Assembly (NCBI RefSeq): GCF_900112045.1
Contig: NZ_FOJW01000001.1
Span: 248,001-312,000, forward strand
Source: Lentibacillus halodurans
GTDB taxonomy: Bacteria > Bacillota > Bacilli > Bacillales > Amphibacillaceae
DNA length: 64,000 nt
Direction of reading: 5' to 3'
A model generated the notes under the pieces. The model did no database searches and was not told where the DNA came from. It was given only the letters and a program-made list of their open reading frames with translations. Position 1 is the stretch's first letter. Every line of letters begins with the position of its first letter. Shown here piece after piece: positions 17,408 to 25,871 of this stretch. The translations under genes and the position numbers were made by a program.

Positions 17408-17565
17408 AGATGTTGGTGTATTTACTTAAAAAGGGAATCCAGTGAGAAACTGGAACTGTCCTCGCAACTGTAAGTGATATACGAAATAAGCATGATCCAC
17501 TGTATGAATCCTCATATGGGAAGGGCTTAGAGTAGGTAGGAATCACAAGTCAGTAGACCTGCCAA
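17408..17565 (+). promoter_or_regulatory. Cobalamin (B12) riboswitch aptamer
   Basis: The conserved cobalamin aptamer blocks appear in order: AAAAGGGAATCCAGTGAGAA, CTGTCCTCGCAACTGTAAGTG, CCACTG, GGGAAGGGCTTAGAGTAGG, and the 3' element AGTCAGTAGACCTGCC at 17548-17563. These are the adenosylcobalamin riboswitch core and B12-box. The RNA binds cobalamin and shuts off downstream genes when the vitamin is plentiful. A strong terminator 90 bases further on is the likely expression platform. Confidence 0.93.
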
Positions 17566-17655
17566 TATCTTATGTTTCAATGCTTCGGGGATTTGAGCGA
17601 TTGGGACAACCGAAAACGTAATATGGATTTCGTATGTATGTTTCGATTGTCTTTT

Positions 17656-17686
17656 AAGCTAACCTTTGAAGGAGGTTGGCTTTTTT
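17656..17686 (+). terminator. Riboswitch-controlled terminator
   Basis: 10-bp stem AAGCTAACCT / AGGTTGGCTT (one G-T pair), 7-base loop, then six T's, between the B12 aptamer and the first gene. Its position fits ligand-dependent early termination. Confidence 0.8.
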
Positions 17687-17768
17687 ATTACGCTAGCCTG
17701 CATTCGAGTATTGCTTTTGGCTTCCGTCGTCATTTCTCCCAAAAAAACCAACAATGGAGGAATCGGAA

Positions 17769-18209
17769 ATGAACAAATGGATTTTGCGAATGGCACCACT
17801 ATTCGTTGTTATTGGTTTGATAACAGGTTGTGGTACCGATGAAGCGGATCAGAATGAATCTAACAACGATCAAGTACAGACTGAAACAAATGAAAATACA
17901 GATGGCGAACTGAATGAAGATGAAATTCGTATGACGATAAGCAAAGATGATGGGGAAGAGTATATCGCCGAGAAAGAAATTGAGATTGAAGAAGGTGCTA
18001 TTTTGATGGACGTCCTGCAGGAAAACTTTGATGTGGAGACCGGAGAAGATGGACAATTTATCACTTCCATCGAACGTGTTCCGGCTGAGGAAAATGACCA
18101 AAAGGCGTGGATCTTCGAGGTAAATGGGGAAATGGCGAATGTGGGTGCTGCCGAATACGAACTATCCCCCGGTGATGAAGTAACATTTGATTTTCAGGCA
18201 TGGGAATAA
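17769..18209 (+). CDS. DUF4430-type (transcobalamin-like) lipoprotein
   Basis: 146 residues from the ATG at 17769 (GGAGG nine bases upstream; the frame is open to 17754). A lipoprotein signal ends LITGC, so it is anchored outside the membrane. An Asp/Glu/Asn-rich linker (about 25-55) leads to a compact domain of about 90 residues ending WIFEVNGEMANVGAAEYELS and PGDEVTFDF, the W-x-x-x-VNG ... Y-x-L-x-x-GD pattern of DUF4430, which resembles the C-terminal domain of transcobalamin and intrinsic factor. It is the first gene after the B12 riboswitch and only three bases from an ECF S component. I infer a cobalamin-capturing surface protein; binding is not shown. Confidence 0.75.
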   Translation: MNKWILRMAPLFVVIGLITGCGTDEADQNESNNDQVQTETNENTDGELNEDEIRMTISKDDGEEYIAEKEIEIEEGAILMDVLQENFDVETGEDGQFITSIERVPAEENDQKAWIFEVNGEMANVGAAEYELSPGDEVTFDFQAWE

Positions 18210-18212
18210 TGG

Positions 18213-18728
18213 ATGAATACGTATAAACTCACTTTGCTGGCATTACTCGCTGCACTTGCGGTTGTCGGAAGAAGTGTGTTTGCTTTTCTTCCGAATGTCC
18301 AGCCAGTTACGTCATTGATCATCATTTGCGGGTTGCTGCTCGGTCCAATTGCAGCCGTCATCCTGGCGGTATTGACAACTTTTTTGTCAAACATGCTATT
18401 GGGGATGGGGATTTGGACTGTGTGGCAGGTTGTTTCCTGGGGGATAATTGGAATAATAAGCGGTTGGCTTGGCAAGTTCCCTGGAAAAACCCCGATATAT
18501 GGCATTGTTATATTTGCAGTATTTAGCGGCTATCTATATGGATTCATGATTTCATTGACAACCTATTCGATTGCCGGCAAATTTTGGCCATACTACTTGG
18601 CAAGTCTGCCGTTTGATACGTATCATGCAATTGGAAATGCTGTGTTTATTATTTTGCTGTATCCGATCATCAGCCATTTCTTTAAAAGATATGCCCATAA
18701 TCGTTTTCGTTTGCAAAATACCAACTAA
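18213..18728 (+). CDS. ECF transporter S component, probable cobalamin or precursor uptake
   Basis: 171 residues with five or six hydrophobic helices. The opening LLALLAALAVVGRSVF and the LPNVQPVTSLIIICGLLLGP region are typical of energy-coupling-factor S components of the CbrT/HtsU-like group. Such proteins bind a vitamin and join the shared EcfA-EcfA'-EcfT module, which is not in this window. The B12 riboswitch and the DUF4430 lipoprotein just upstream argue for cobalamin or a corrinoid as substrate; that is inference. The stop lies inside the left arm of a terminator. Confidence 0.8.
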   Translation: MNTYKLTLLALLAALAVVGRSVFAFLPNVQPVTSLIIICGLLLGPIAAVILAVLTTFLSNMLLGMGIWTVWQVVSWGIIGIISGWLGKFPGKTPIYGIVIFAVFSGYLYGFMISLTTYSIAGKFWPYYLASLPFDTYHAIGNAVFIILLYPIISHFFKRYAHNRFRLQNTN

Positions 18729-18745
18729 AGCAGGTTGGTATTTTT
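18717..18745 (+). terminator. Terminator of the B12 uptake unit
   Basis: 9-bp stem AATACCAAC / GTTGGTATT, 8-base loop, followed by TTT. It overlaps the stop codon of the S component gene. Confidence 0.75.
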
Positions 18746-18776
18746 AAGTAATTCTAATATGATAGTAGTCAATAAC

Positions 18777-18803
18777 TGTAACATTTTACGGGCTGAAAAC
18801 GAC
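18777..18803 (+). promoter_or_regulatory. ECF sigma (SigX-type) autoregulatory promoter
   Basis: TGTAAC (18777-18782), exactly 17 bases, then CGAC (18800-18803). This is the known recognition pattern of B. subtilis SigX and lies 25 bases before the sigX start, so the sigma factor probably transcribes its own operon. Confidence 0.65.
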
Positions 18804-18828
18804 TATTGAAATGAACGGGGGATTTTTG

Positions 18829-19362
18829 ATGGAATCCGTTTTCGAGAAATTTTACGAGAATTATCATCATGATTTATACCAATTCATCTTTTATATGGTA
18901 AAAGATAAAGAAACGTGTGAAGACCTCGTTCAGGAAGTTTACATCAAAGTTGTGAAGTCCTATGATTCGTTCAAAGGGGAAAGCAGTGAGAAAACATGGC
19001 TTTTTTCAATTGCACGGCATATTGCCATTGACTATTTTCGAAAGCAGAAGCGAAAACGCAAGCGAATTGCAGCGTTTTTTGACTGGGGAGAACAAGGAGA
19101 ATTTATTCGGGACCAGAATCCGCTACCCGATGAATTAGCCATACAAAATGAAATGATCAAGGACGTCTATCATTATTTGGATAAATGTACACCTGAACAG
19201 AAAAGTGTCCTCATTTTGCGTTACATTCAGTCGTTTTCTATCCAGGAAACAGCTGAAATATTGAATTTCAATGTCAGTAAAGTGAAAACAACACAGCATC
19301 GCGGGATAAAAAAATTACAAAAGTATATCCATTCAGAACAACAGGAAGGAGGAGATACCTAA
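18829..19362 (+). CDS. sigX: ECF RNA polymerase sigma factor SigX
   Basis: 177 residues. Region 2 (about 8-75) has LYQFIFYMVKDKETCEDLVQ and the promoter-melting segment TWLFSIARHIAIDYFRKQ; region 4 (about 118-172) carries the helix-turn-helix SIQETAEILNFNVSKVKTTQ. The ATG at 18829 follows GGGGGAT; an ATG six codons earlier has no site. In B. subtilis SigX controls cell-envelope charge and cationic-peptide resistance. Position after the resABCDE cluster and before a one-helix anti-sigma matches sigX-rsiX. The stop shares one base with the next ATG. Confidence 0.9.
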   Translation: MESVFEKFYENYHHDLYQFIFYMVKDKETCEDLVQEVYIKVVKSYDSFKGESSEKTWLFSIARHIAIDYFRKQKRKRKRIAAFFDWGEQGEFIRDQNPLPDELAIQNEMIKDVYHYLDKCTPEQKSVLILRYIQSFSIQETAEILNFNVSKVKTTQHRGIKKLQKYIHSEQQEGGDT

Positions 19363-20534
19363 TGAAGAAGTTTGGCGACAATGAAGAGAACATTGAAGAA
19401 TCATTGAAAAACATGCCAACCGTAAAAGATCACCTTGATAAAGATCAATTGTTTCAGCGTATCTCCTCGGAGGTAAATAAACGGAAATTAGTAAGCAGGA
19501 AGAAGCGCTTTGCGTTCGTTCCCATTTTCTCAGCTGTGGCAGCAATAGGGCTCCTTTTACTGCTCGTGCCGTTGTTGATAAATGAGACAATGGTCCAGGA
19601 TGACAGCAAAAGCTCTTCAGATCACGCAATGGACACAAATGTAGCTGATGAAAGTGCGGAATACAGGGAAGAATCCGGATCTGCTGCTGAAAATGACAAA
19701 CATCAGGAAGAGTTAGCTCTGATGGATCAGAAATCGGCATCAAATGTGATTCCGGAATCTAAAAATCATGAAACGATCGTTCACGGAGCCGTTACCGATT
19801 CGCAGGGGCAATATATCATTCCATTGTCACTGGTTGCTTCGGATACAGCTGACAAAAGTCAGTATTATAATGAATTTGGCGACTATTTAGACGAAGAGAA
19901 CTGGGGATTAAGTCATTATATGTTCTCCGAGGCTGACTTCCAGTTGAATGAAACCAGTCAGCAAGTTCACATTGATCTGCCGGAAGATTTTTCTCCTGTT
20001 GGAAGAGGCTCTGCGGGACCAAGTCTTTTTGAAGATTTATTAGCAGCTATGTTTGTTCCAATTCAGGTTGATTCTGTCAGCTTTAATGAATCCATCAGCT
20101 TGGGCCAGATAGGGAAGGTTGAAGAACTGCATCTGCAGCCGGGCAAAAATATTTATAAAAGCTATCAGGCAGTTGATGCAGACAAAGAATTTCTGGTACA
20201 AGTGCCAATAGATGAGCAGGCGGATTTTGAAACAGCCCTATCCGAAATGAAAATAGATGAAGAAATGTATCATGTTACCGGAACAGTACCAGAATCGGCC
20301 GATTTTTCAGTACACGAAAATGGGTCAGAACTCCATATCGAGTTTGCGGATCCTAACATGTTATCGGCAGAACAAGCGTTGATAACCATGATTGATGCCA
20401 TTCTGATGACAGCAAAGAGTTTCGGCTACAATGAAGTAGCGTTTTCCAATGCTCCTCAGAGTAAAACCGGACCATACGATTTGTCATCTCCGGTTCAGGT
20501 TCCAGAAGGGGCAAATCCAATTATTCCTGAATAA
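19362..20534 (+). CDS. rsiX: Anti-sigma-X factor RsiX
   Basis: 390 residues. A cytosolic head (1-48) rich in charge, with KDHLDKDQLFQRI, precedes one membrane helix (about 49-71). An acidic linker (about 78-125) and a long extracytoplasmic domain follow with ELHLQPGKNIYKSYQAVDAD and MIDAILMTAKSFGYNEVAFS-like segments, as in RsiX-type anti-sigma factors. It holds SigX at the membrane. The one-base overlap with sigX keeps the two in balance. The family call is from layout and position as well as sequence. Confidence 0.87.
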   Translation: MKKFGDNEENIEESLKNMPTVKDHLDKDQLFQRISSEVNKRKLVSRKKRFAFVPIFSAVAAIGLLLLLVPLLINETMVQDDSKSSSDHAMDTNVADESAEYREESGSAAENDKHQEELALMDQKSASNVIPESKNHETIVHGAVTDSQGQYIIPLSLVASDTADKSQYYNEFGDYLDEENWGLSHYMFSEADFQLNETSQQVHIDLPEDFSPVGRGSAGPSLFEDLLAAMFVPIQVDSVSFNESISLGQIGKVEELHLQPGKNIYKSYQAVDADKEFLVQVPIDEQADFETALSEMKIDEEMYHVTGTVPESADFSVHENGSELHIEFADPNMLSAEQALITMIDAILMTAKSFGYNEVAFSNAPQSKTGPYDLSSPVQVPEGANPIIPE

Positions 20535-20543
20535 ATGAGTGCA

Positions 20544-20581
20544 GTGTTCCCGACCAATATAATAACGGGAACGCTTTTTTG
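20544..20581 (+). terminator. Terminator of sigX-rsiX
   Basis: 9-bp stem GTGTTCCCG / CGGGAACGC (one G-T pair), 13-base loop, then six T's. Confidence 0.85.
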
Positions 20582-20650
20582 TTTTTGACTTTTCTCACAA
20601 CAAACATTATGATAGATTTGGAAGAAAAATCGGAAGTGGGATTGGTTCAA

Positions 20651-20911
20651 ATGAATCAAAGCGACATAAAGGAAGAAATATCCGCTAAGATGAAGCTGAT
20701 TCGAATTGAAAATAACTATACACAGGAACAGATGGCAACGGTTTTGGGTATATCCAAGAAGTCACTCGTACAAATCGAGAAACGCAGAATAAACGCAAAT
20801 TGGACAATTACAATTGCCACGTGTGCTTTGTTTCGCAACAGTGAAATTATCAGGCATGCTTTAGGCGGGGACGCGCTGAAAACCTTGGAATCCGCCGTAC
20901 ATCATACATGA
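20651..20911 (+). CDS. Small XRE-family DNA-binding protein
   Basis: 86 residues from the ATG at 20651; the frame runs back to 20579, but that lies in the rsiX terminator T-run. Residues about 8-60 form a lambda-repressor-like helix-turn-helix: MKLIRIENNYTQEQMATVLG, then ISKKSLVQIEKRRINANWT. The remaining 30 residues (from ALFRNSEIIRHALGGD) may make a dimer contact. Targets are unknown; it stands alone between rsiX and the opposite-strand ferredoxin gene. The weak ribosome site leaves the exact start open. Confidence 0.75.
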   Translation: MNQSDIKEEISAKMKLIRIENNYTQEQMATVLGISKKSLVQIEKRRINANWTITIATCALFRNSEIIRHALGGDALKTLESAVHHT

Positions 20912-20963
20912 ACTCTCGCACATTTCCGTTGATAACGATCCAATAGATTCCCCTTTTTTCCTG

Positions 20964-21245
<282 letters not shown>

Positions 21246-21374
21246 TCAATAATTTCAGCTTAACATTTATTCTAAATCCGTAAGTTATACATTTCAACTT
21301 CTCCATAACGTGTTATGATTGGAATGACATGTAAAAGCTTGTAAGTTATCATGATTCGTAAAGGAGTGCTTACA

Positions 21375-22421
21375 TTGCTGTTCAATTATATCGTTATTTC
21401 TTGTTGCTCCAGGTTCGAGGAAGAACGAAGCATTTCCGCAATCTATCATTTGCTTAAAGGAAAACGTTCGATTCAAACCGTCCAGGATTCTCATACCTAT
21501 CAATTAAACCATTTTTATGGTATCTATCCATCTTTACATAAACAGGATTTTGATGAACAAATCCATGAACTGATTCAGCGTAACTTGATAGTGCTAAATA
21601 ATGACAATGCAGCATCACCAACCGAAATGGGTGACAACTGGATTCGGAAGCAGGAAGGGAATGTGTCGGCTCAACATTTTAATGGTATGGCGTATTACAA
21701 AAAAGCAGCAGTATTTTGGGAAAGGCTGCTACTGCTAATTCAAACCATGACAAACAGTAAGAAAAATCATTTCCATTTCATCCCGGTAATTGATAAACCG
21801 CCCATAACAGATTGGGTGAAGGGACAATACCATCAATGGAGAAATCATCAGACGGTTTTTCTGAATCAGCTTTATAAAGAACTCTATGAAATACTGCAGC
21901 ATTTTTCTGAAATGGAAGCGCGTATTTTTGTCGATAGTCTGACAGGTTATAAACATTTTGGAATGAGCAGTTTTCAGCTTGCCGATCACTATGGACTGAA
22001 ACAGATTGATATTCCATTAGTCAAAACGGCAATCACGCACCATATGCTGTCGCTGATCAACCAGCATCCAAAAACGTACCCTCTTTTTGCACGTTTTCTG
22101 ACGGCATTGCCACAAGAGGCAAGGATAACTAATTCAGCAAGTAAGACCAAAGAATTTTTGGACATGCAGTATACTGCAGAAGAAATTGCCGTAAAACGTC
22201 ATTTGAAATTGAATACCATTTACGATCATTTGATTGAAATTGCACTGTATGATGAATCTTTTCCGCTTGAACATTACGTGAACCCGGATGATCATGCGGA
22301 AATACTGGCGGCCATAAACAATACATCTTCCTATAAATTAAAGGATATCAAACAGGAAATTAGTGAAACGATCAGTTATTTTCAAATACGGCTCGTTTTA
22401 GCTGCGGGAAAAATATCATAA
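21375..22421 (+). CDS. ypbB: YpbB, helicase-associated helix-turn-helix protein
   Basis: 348 residues from a TTG at 21375, which follows AAAGGAG at the right distance; the ATG at 21351 has no site. The C-terminal part holds EFLDMQYTAEEIAVKRHLKL and NTIYDHLIEIALYD, the HTH_40-type helix-turn-helix found in YpbB and fused to RecQ C-termini in other bacteria. The N-terminal 90 residues resemble a winged-helix fold. It lies 13 bases before a RecQ-type helicase that lacks this domain, so it probably works as its accessory subunit. No enzymatic motif is visible. Confidence 0.85.
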   Translation: MLFNYIVISCCSRFEEERSISAIYHLLKGKRSIQTVQDSHTYQLNHFYGIYPSLHKQDFDEQIHELIQRNLIVLNNDNAASPTEMGDNWIRKQEGNVSAQHFNGMAYYKKAAVFWERLLLLIQTMTNSKKNHFHFIPVIDKPPITDWVKGQYHQWRNHQTVFLNQLYKELYEILQHFSEMEARIFVDSLTGYKHFGMSSFQLADHYGLKQIDIPLVKTAITHHMLSLINQHPKTYPLFARFLTALPQEARITNSASKTKEFLDMQYTAEEIAVKRHLKLNTIYDHLIEIALYDESFPLEHYVNPDDHAEILAAINNTSSYKLKDIKQEISETISYFQIRLVLAAGKIS

Positions 22422-22434
22422 CAAGGTGATGGCA

Positions 22435-23982
22435 TTGACGAATCAAAAATTGAAAGAACAGTTAAGAAAACAATTTTGCATTTCATCATTTCGTCCTGGG
22501 CAGGAAGAAATTATAAAAGATATCATGCACGGAAATGATGTGTTGGGAATTCTTCCGACTGGTTCAGGAAAATCACTCTGCTATCAGTTACCTGCAAGCC
22601 TATTTGAGGGCGTTACCATTGTTGTCTCACCGTTAATTTCTTTGATGGAAGATCAGGTAAAGCAGCTGAAAGCAACGGGGTTTAAGGATGTTGTGGCATT
22701 AAACAGTTTTATGACACTTCCTGAGAAAAAGAGCGTCTATCGGCAATTAAATCAGTTCAAACTGATTTATCTATCTCCCGAACTATTGCAGCAACATGAA
22801 CTTATCAAGCAGCTGAAACATGTTAAAATTGATTTATTTGTCATAGATGAGGCACATTGTATTTCGCAGTGGGGACATGAGTTCAGACCTGATTACTTAC
22901 GGCTTGGCAAGGTGTTGGGAGAATTGAACAATCCGACTGTACTGGCGCTGAGTGCGACAGCTACGAAGGAAGTGCAGCAGGACATCATTAGCTCACTCAA
23001 CAGATATGAAATGATCGGTCATATTTATCCAATGGATCGGGAAAATATCACATTTACAGTACAAAAAGTAAATGACGATCGGGAAAAACAAGATGTCATG
23101 GTGAAAATATTCAAGCGATATCGTGTACCGACGCTGATTTATTTTTCCAGCAGACGAAAAACGGAAGAAATGGCTGCATTTTTGTCTGAAAGCCTTCCTT
23201 CTCAACGCGTGGCTTTTTATCATGGGGCGATGGATCAATTAGACAGAATTACCATACAACAGCAGTTCATGAATGATCAGCTTGATATTATTTGCTGTAC
23301 AAGTGCGTTTGGAATGGGAATCAATAAACAGAATATAAGACTGATTTTACACTATCATTTCCCTATGCAGATTGAATCTTTTCTCCAGGAAGTCGGCAGA
23401 GCAGGCCGTGATGGAAAATCAAGTATCAGTTTGTTACTATATTCTCCGGGGGATGAGGCAATCCCCAACTCAATTATTGAAAATGAATTACCGCCTAAAG
23501 AAAACCTGAACAACTTATTCAGCAAGCTGTACCGTTCATATTTTCATTACCAGCAGTTGCCTTCAACTGAACAATTGTTGGAAACACTACAGCTGAATGA
23601 AATTCAATGGCGATTTTTGAACTATCAAATGGAGAAACATGGTATGATTAAGGGTAATCAGCTGATTTATCACAAAGAAGATTGGCAACAAACTATTGAA
23701 AAAATCGGCTGCTTAGTTGAGACAAGAACAGTGTCAAAAGAAAGAAAGCTTTATGAGATGATCAGTTCGATTCATGAAGAGAATTGTTTGCGTGAAACGC
23801 TTTACAATAGTTTTCAGGACGATTACAAAACACCTTTGTATATGTGTTGCAGTAACTGCGGGTTTTCATTTGAAAATTGGGAGCCGGAACAAACACGCAC
23901 AGATGACCAGAAAGATTTCTCATGGGACACCAAGTTAAAAAAGATATTGTTCATTGGAGATCATGATGACGAAACAGCGTGA
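22435..23982 (+). CDS. recS: RecQ-family ATP-dependent DNA helicase (RecS/YpbC)
   Basis: About 515 residues from the TTG at 22435 behind AAGGTGATGG; GTG at 22426 and ATG at 22429 are alternatives. Superfamily 2 motifs are in order: Walker A LPTGSGKSLCYQLPA, motif Ia SPLISLMEDQ, Walker B DEAH in IDEAHCISQWGHEFRPDY, ALSATA, then HGAMD, CTSAFGMGIN and the arginine-finger region QEVGRAGRDG. The C-terminus has a short zinc-binding segment (MCCSNCGF) but no HRDC domain, as for the short RecQ paralogue RecS. It acts in DNA repair and restart of stalled forks. Confidence 0.92.
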   Translation: MTNQKLKEQLRKQFCISSFRPGQEEIIKDIMHGNDVLGILPTGSGKSLCYQLPASLFEGVTIVVSPLISLMEDQVKQLKATGFKDVVALNSFMTLPEKKSVYRQLNQFKLIYLSPELLQQHELIKQLKHVKIDLFVIDEAHCISQWGHEFRPDYLRLGKVLGELNNPTVLALSATATKEVQQDIISSLNRYEMIGHIYPMDRENITFTVQKVNDDREKQDVMVKIFKRYRVPTLIYFSSRRKTEEMAAFLSESLPSQRVAFYHGAMDQLDRITIQQQFMNDQLDIICCTSAFGMGINKQNIRLILHYHFPMQIESFLQEVGRAGRDGKSSISLLLYSPGDEAIPNSIIENELPPKENLNNLFSKLYRSYFHYQQLPSTEQLLETLQLNEIQWRFLNYQMEKHGMIKGNQLIYHKEDWQQTIEKIGCLVETRTVSKERKLYEMISSIHEENCLRETLYNSFQDDYKTPLYMCCSNCGFSFENWEPEQTRTDDQKDFSWDTKLKKILFIGDHDDETA

Positions 23983-24535
23983 AATTGTGAAGCAATTGAC
24001 CGATAAGGAGCTAAAACAGCAACTGATCTTTTCACAGCTGTTGCTTCTGGGTCTGACTATACTGCTAAGTTTCCTGCTGTTTGACAAGATGACCGACTGG
24101 CTTGGCTACTTCACTTTTCAAATAAGTGACTTTATTTATTACGGGATACTGCCGGGTATTTTCATCGTTTGTATCGATTTGCTGCTTATGTATATTTTCC
24201 CAAATAAATACTATGACGATGGCGGTATTAATGATAGAATTTTTAAAAACCGTTCCATTAGAGGTGTTTTTGGCATTGCATTACTGGTTGCTGTAACAGA
24301 AGAATTGCTGTTTCGGGGCGTCATTCAGATAGTATTCGGATATACAGTTGCAAGTCTCTTATTTGCTCTTGTTCATGTTCGCTATTTGAACAAACCGGTT
24401 TTACTCGTTTCGGTTTTATTTATCAGCTTTTTGATTGGCTATATGTTTGTTCTTACAGAAAATTTATTGGTGGCGATTATCGCCCATTTTACAGTGGATT
24501 TTGTGTTAGGGGTTATCATTCGTTTTAAGAAATGA
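23963..24535 (+). CDS. ypbD: CPBP-family intramembrane protease YpbD
   Basis: 190 residues with five or six membrane helices. The CAAX-protease/bacteriocin-processing (Abi) motifs are visible: TEELLFRGVI (EExxxR), FALVHV (FxxxH) and IIAHFTVDFV (HxxxD). These form the glutamate/histidine active site of the membrane-embedded Rce1-like proteases. The start is taken at 23963 after TTGGAGATC; the gene overlaps recS by 20 bases. The substrate is not known. A frame shared with the next gene overlaps by four bases or so at most. Confidence 0.87.
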   Translation: MMTKQREIVKQLTDKELKQQLIFSQLLLLGLTILLSFLLFDKMTDWLGYFTFQISDFIYYGILPGIFIVCIDLLLMYIFPNKYYDDGGINDRIFKNRSIRGVFGIALLVAVTEELLFRGVIQIVFGYTVASLLFALVHVRYLNKPVLLVSVLFISFLIGYMFVLTENLLVAIIAHFTVDFVLGVIIRFKK

Positions 24536-24546
24536 GGTGCACGGAT

Positions 24547-24861
24547 ATGGAGAATAAAGTCAGGGAATCGAATGATCAGGCATCAGAATTGAGAAAACTC
24601 CTTGATGAGGTCGAAGGTGATAGTGAACAGGAAGTTCGGGCAGGGGGTACAACACCAGCGTTAGACACGGAACCTGAAGTTGATATATTAAATTTACCTC
24701 CTCGAAAAGAAGTGCACAACAGATACAACAAGCGTACAAAATTAAAAATCAGCAGCGCATCAAAAAGACTGTTATTAGTGATGATCATCCTCCTCCTATT
24801 GTTTGGCACGACTTTTTATCTATGGGGAGAAGAGCTTCTGGACACGATCACAAGTATGTAA
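24547..24861 (+). CDS. Short YpbE-like single-pass membrane protein without LysM domain
   Basis: 104 residues from the ATG at 24547. An acidic head (about 1-50) precedes LPPRKEVHNRYNKR and a basic patch, then one membrane helix (about 77-97) and a short tail. The position after recS-ypbD and the PxRxEVH segment recall the N-terminal part of B. subtilis YpbE, which is about 240 residues and carries a C-terminal LysM peptidoglycan-binding domain. That domain is missing: the stop comes seven residues after the helix. Function unknown. Confidence 0.6.
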   Translation: MENKVRESNDQASELRKLLDEVEGDSEQEVRAGGTTPALDTEPEVDILNLPPRKEVHNRYNKRTKLKISSASKRLLLVMIILLLLFGTTFYLWGEELLDTITSM

Positions 24862-24946
24862 GCATTAAAAAAGGCTGATATCTCCATTTCAAGGTGTTTA
24901 GCTTACAGAGTATTACGCGTGGAACCATGAGTCATGCAATTTCAAT

Positions 24947-24974
24947 ATCCCCGCTGATCAATGGGGGATTTTTT
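24947..24974 (+). terminator. Terminator upstream of mecB
   Basis: ATCCCC / GGGGAT stem around a CGCTGATCAATG loop, followed by six T's. It probably closes the ypbB-recS-ypbD transcript. The rest of the 270-base gap shows only AT-rich sequence. Confidence 0.65.
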
Positions 24975-25131
24975 GAAAAACCTTATAGACACGATAAAAA
25001 TACAAATAATAATTATAAATGTTCAACAATTACTTCAGCAGCATATAGTATAGTAAAGGATATAGGTGCCGTTGAAACTTTACTTCAATTCTTTGCCAGG
25101 AATAATTTATGTAAAAAGAGGGGGATGCTTA

Positions 25132-25713
25132 ATGCGTATTGAGCGGGTATCCAATAACCAATTCACAATTTTTCTGACCTTTGATGACTTAATAGATCGC
25201 GGCTTTACGAAAGAGGATTTATGGTATGATGCAGCAAATGTGCGAAACTTGTTTAGTGATATGATGTATGAAGCAAGCACTGAGTTGGGATTTGAGCTCG
25301 AAGGTGTGCTGCTCGTTCAGGTACATTTAATGCAGGCACAGGGGATGCATGTCATTGTGACCCAAAAGGGGAACAACTCCAACTGGGATGAAGATTTTGT
25401 TGAGATGAAAGTGACGTTGGATGAAAGTAGGGAATTAATCTTCTCCTTTGATGATTTTGAAGATATCATTCAGGTTGCCTCTAATTTAACAGCATTAAGT
25501 ATAAACGGCGGACAAATATATTATATGGATAAACGCTATTATATGTTGTTTCACGAAGAAGAGCTTCCTCAAAAGGATAAAGAAAACATAATTGCGATTA
25601 TGTCAGAATTTTCCTTTCCAAGTATTATCACATCATACAGATTGAAAGAATATGGAAAAGTGATCATGGATTCGTCGGCTGTCAGTCAAATCATGAATAC
25701 GTTTTACAGTTAA
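25132..25713 (+). CDS. mecB: Adaptor protein MecB/YpbH (MecA family)
   Basis: 193 residues from the ATG at 25132, behind AGAGGGGGA; upstream codons of the open frame do not resemble the family. The N-terminal half (MRIERVSNNQFTIFLTFDDL, DRGFTKEDLW) recognises targets and the C-terminal half (about 105-190, with FDDFEDIIQVA and YRLKEYGKVIMDS) binds ClpC, as in MecA/YpbH. Such adaptors deliver substrates to the ClpCP protease. Paralogy with MecA itself is the main uncertainty; the place between ypbE and gudB is that of ypbH. Confidence 0.92.
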   Translation: MRIERVSNNQFTIFLTFDDLIDRGFTKEDLWYDAANVRNLFSDMMYEASTELGFELEGVLLVQVHLMQAQGMHVIVTQKGNNSNWDEDFVEMKVTLDESRELIFSFDDFEDIIQVASNLTALSINGGQIYYMDKRYYMLFHEEELPQKDKENIIAIMSEFSFPSIITSYRLKEYGKVIMDSSAVSQIMNTFYS

Positions 25714-25797
25714 AGCGTGCAGCTAAAATTAACCATAACGGAATCGCTTTTTAATTTCGTTTTTATGGAGAAAATCGCTTTATTTTATTGCATATTT

Positions 25798-25825
25798 ATT
25801 GGGAAGGTGTATACTAATCTCTGAG
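25798..25825 (+). promoter_or_regulatory. Probable sigma-A promoter for gudB
   Basis: TTGCAT (25798-25803), 16 bases, TATACT (25820-25825); the gudB start is 46 bases downstream, behind TAGGAGGT. Confidence 0.5.
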
Positions 25826-25871
25826 TAAAGCTATTATTAAAATATTTTTCGATGATCTAGGAGGTAAATTC

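Noticed and set aside
17572-17772. 66-codon ORF between the B12 aptamer and the lipoprotein gene
   Set aside because: It spans the riboswitch terminator and lacks a ribosome site; it is a by-product of the expression platform.
24894-25142. 82-codon ORF upstream of mecB
   Set aside because: It crosses a terminator hairpin, overlaps the mecB start in another frame, and has no ribosome site or coding character.
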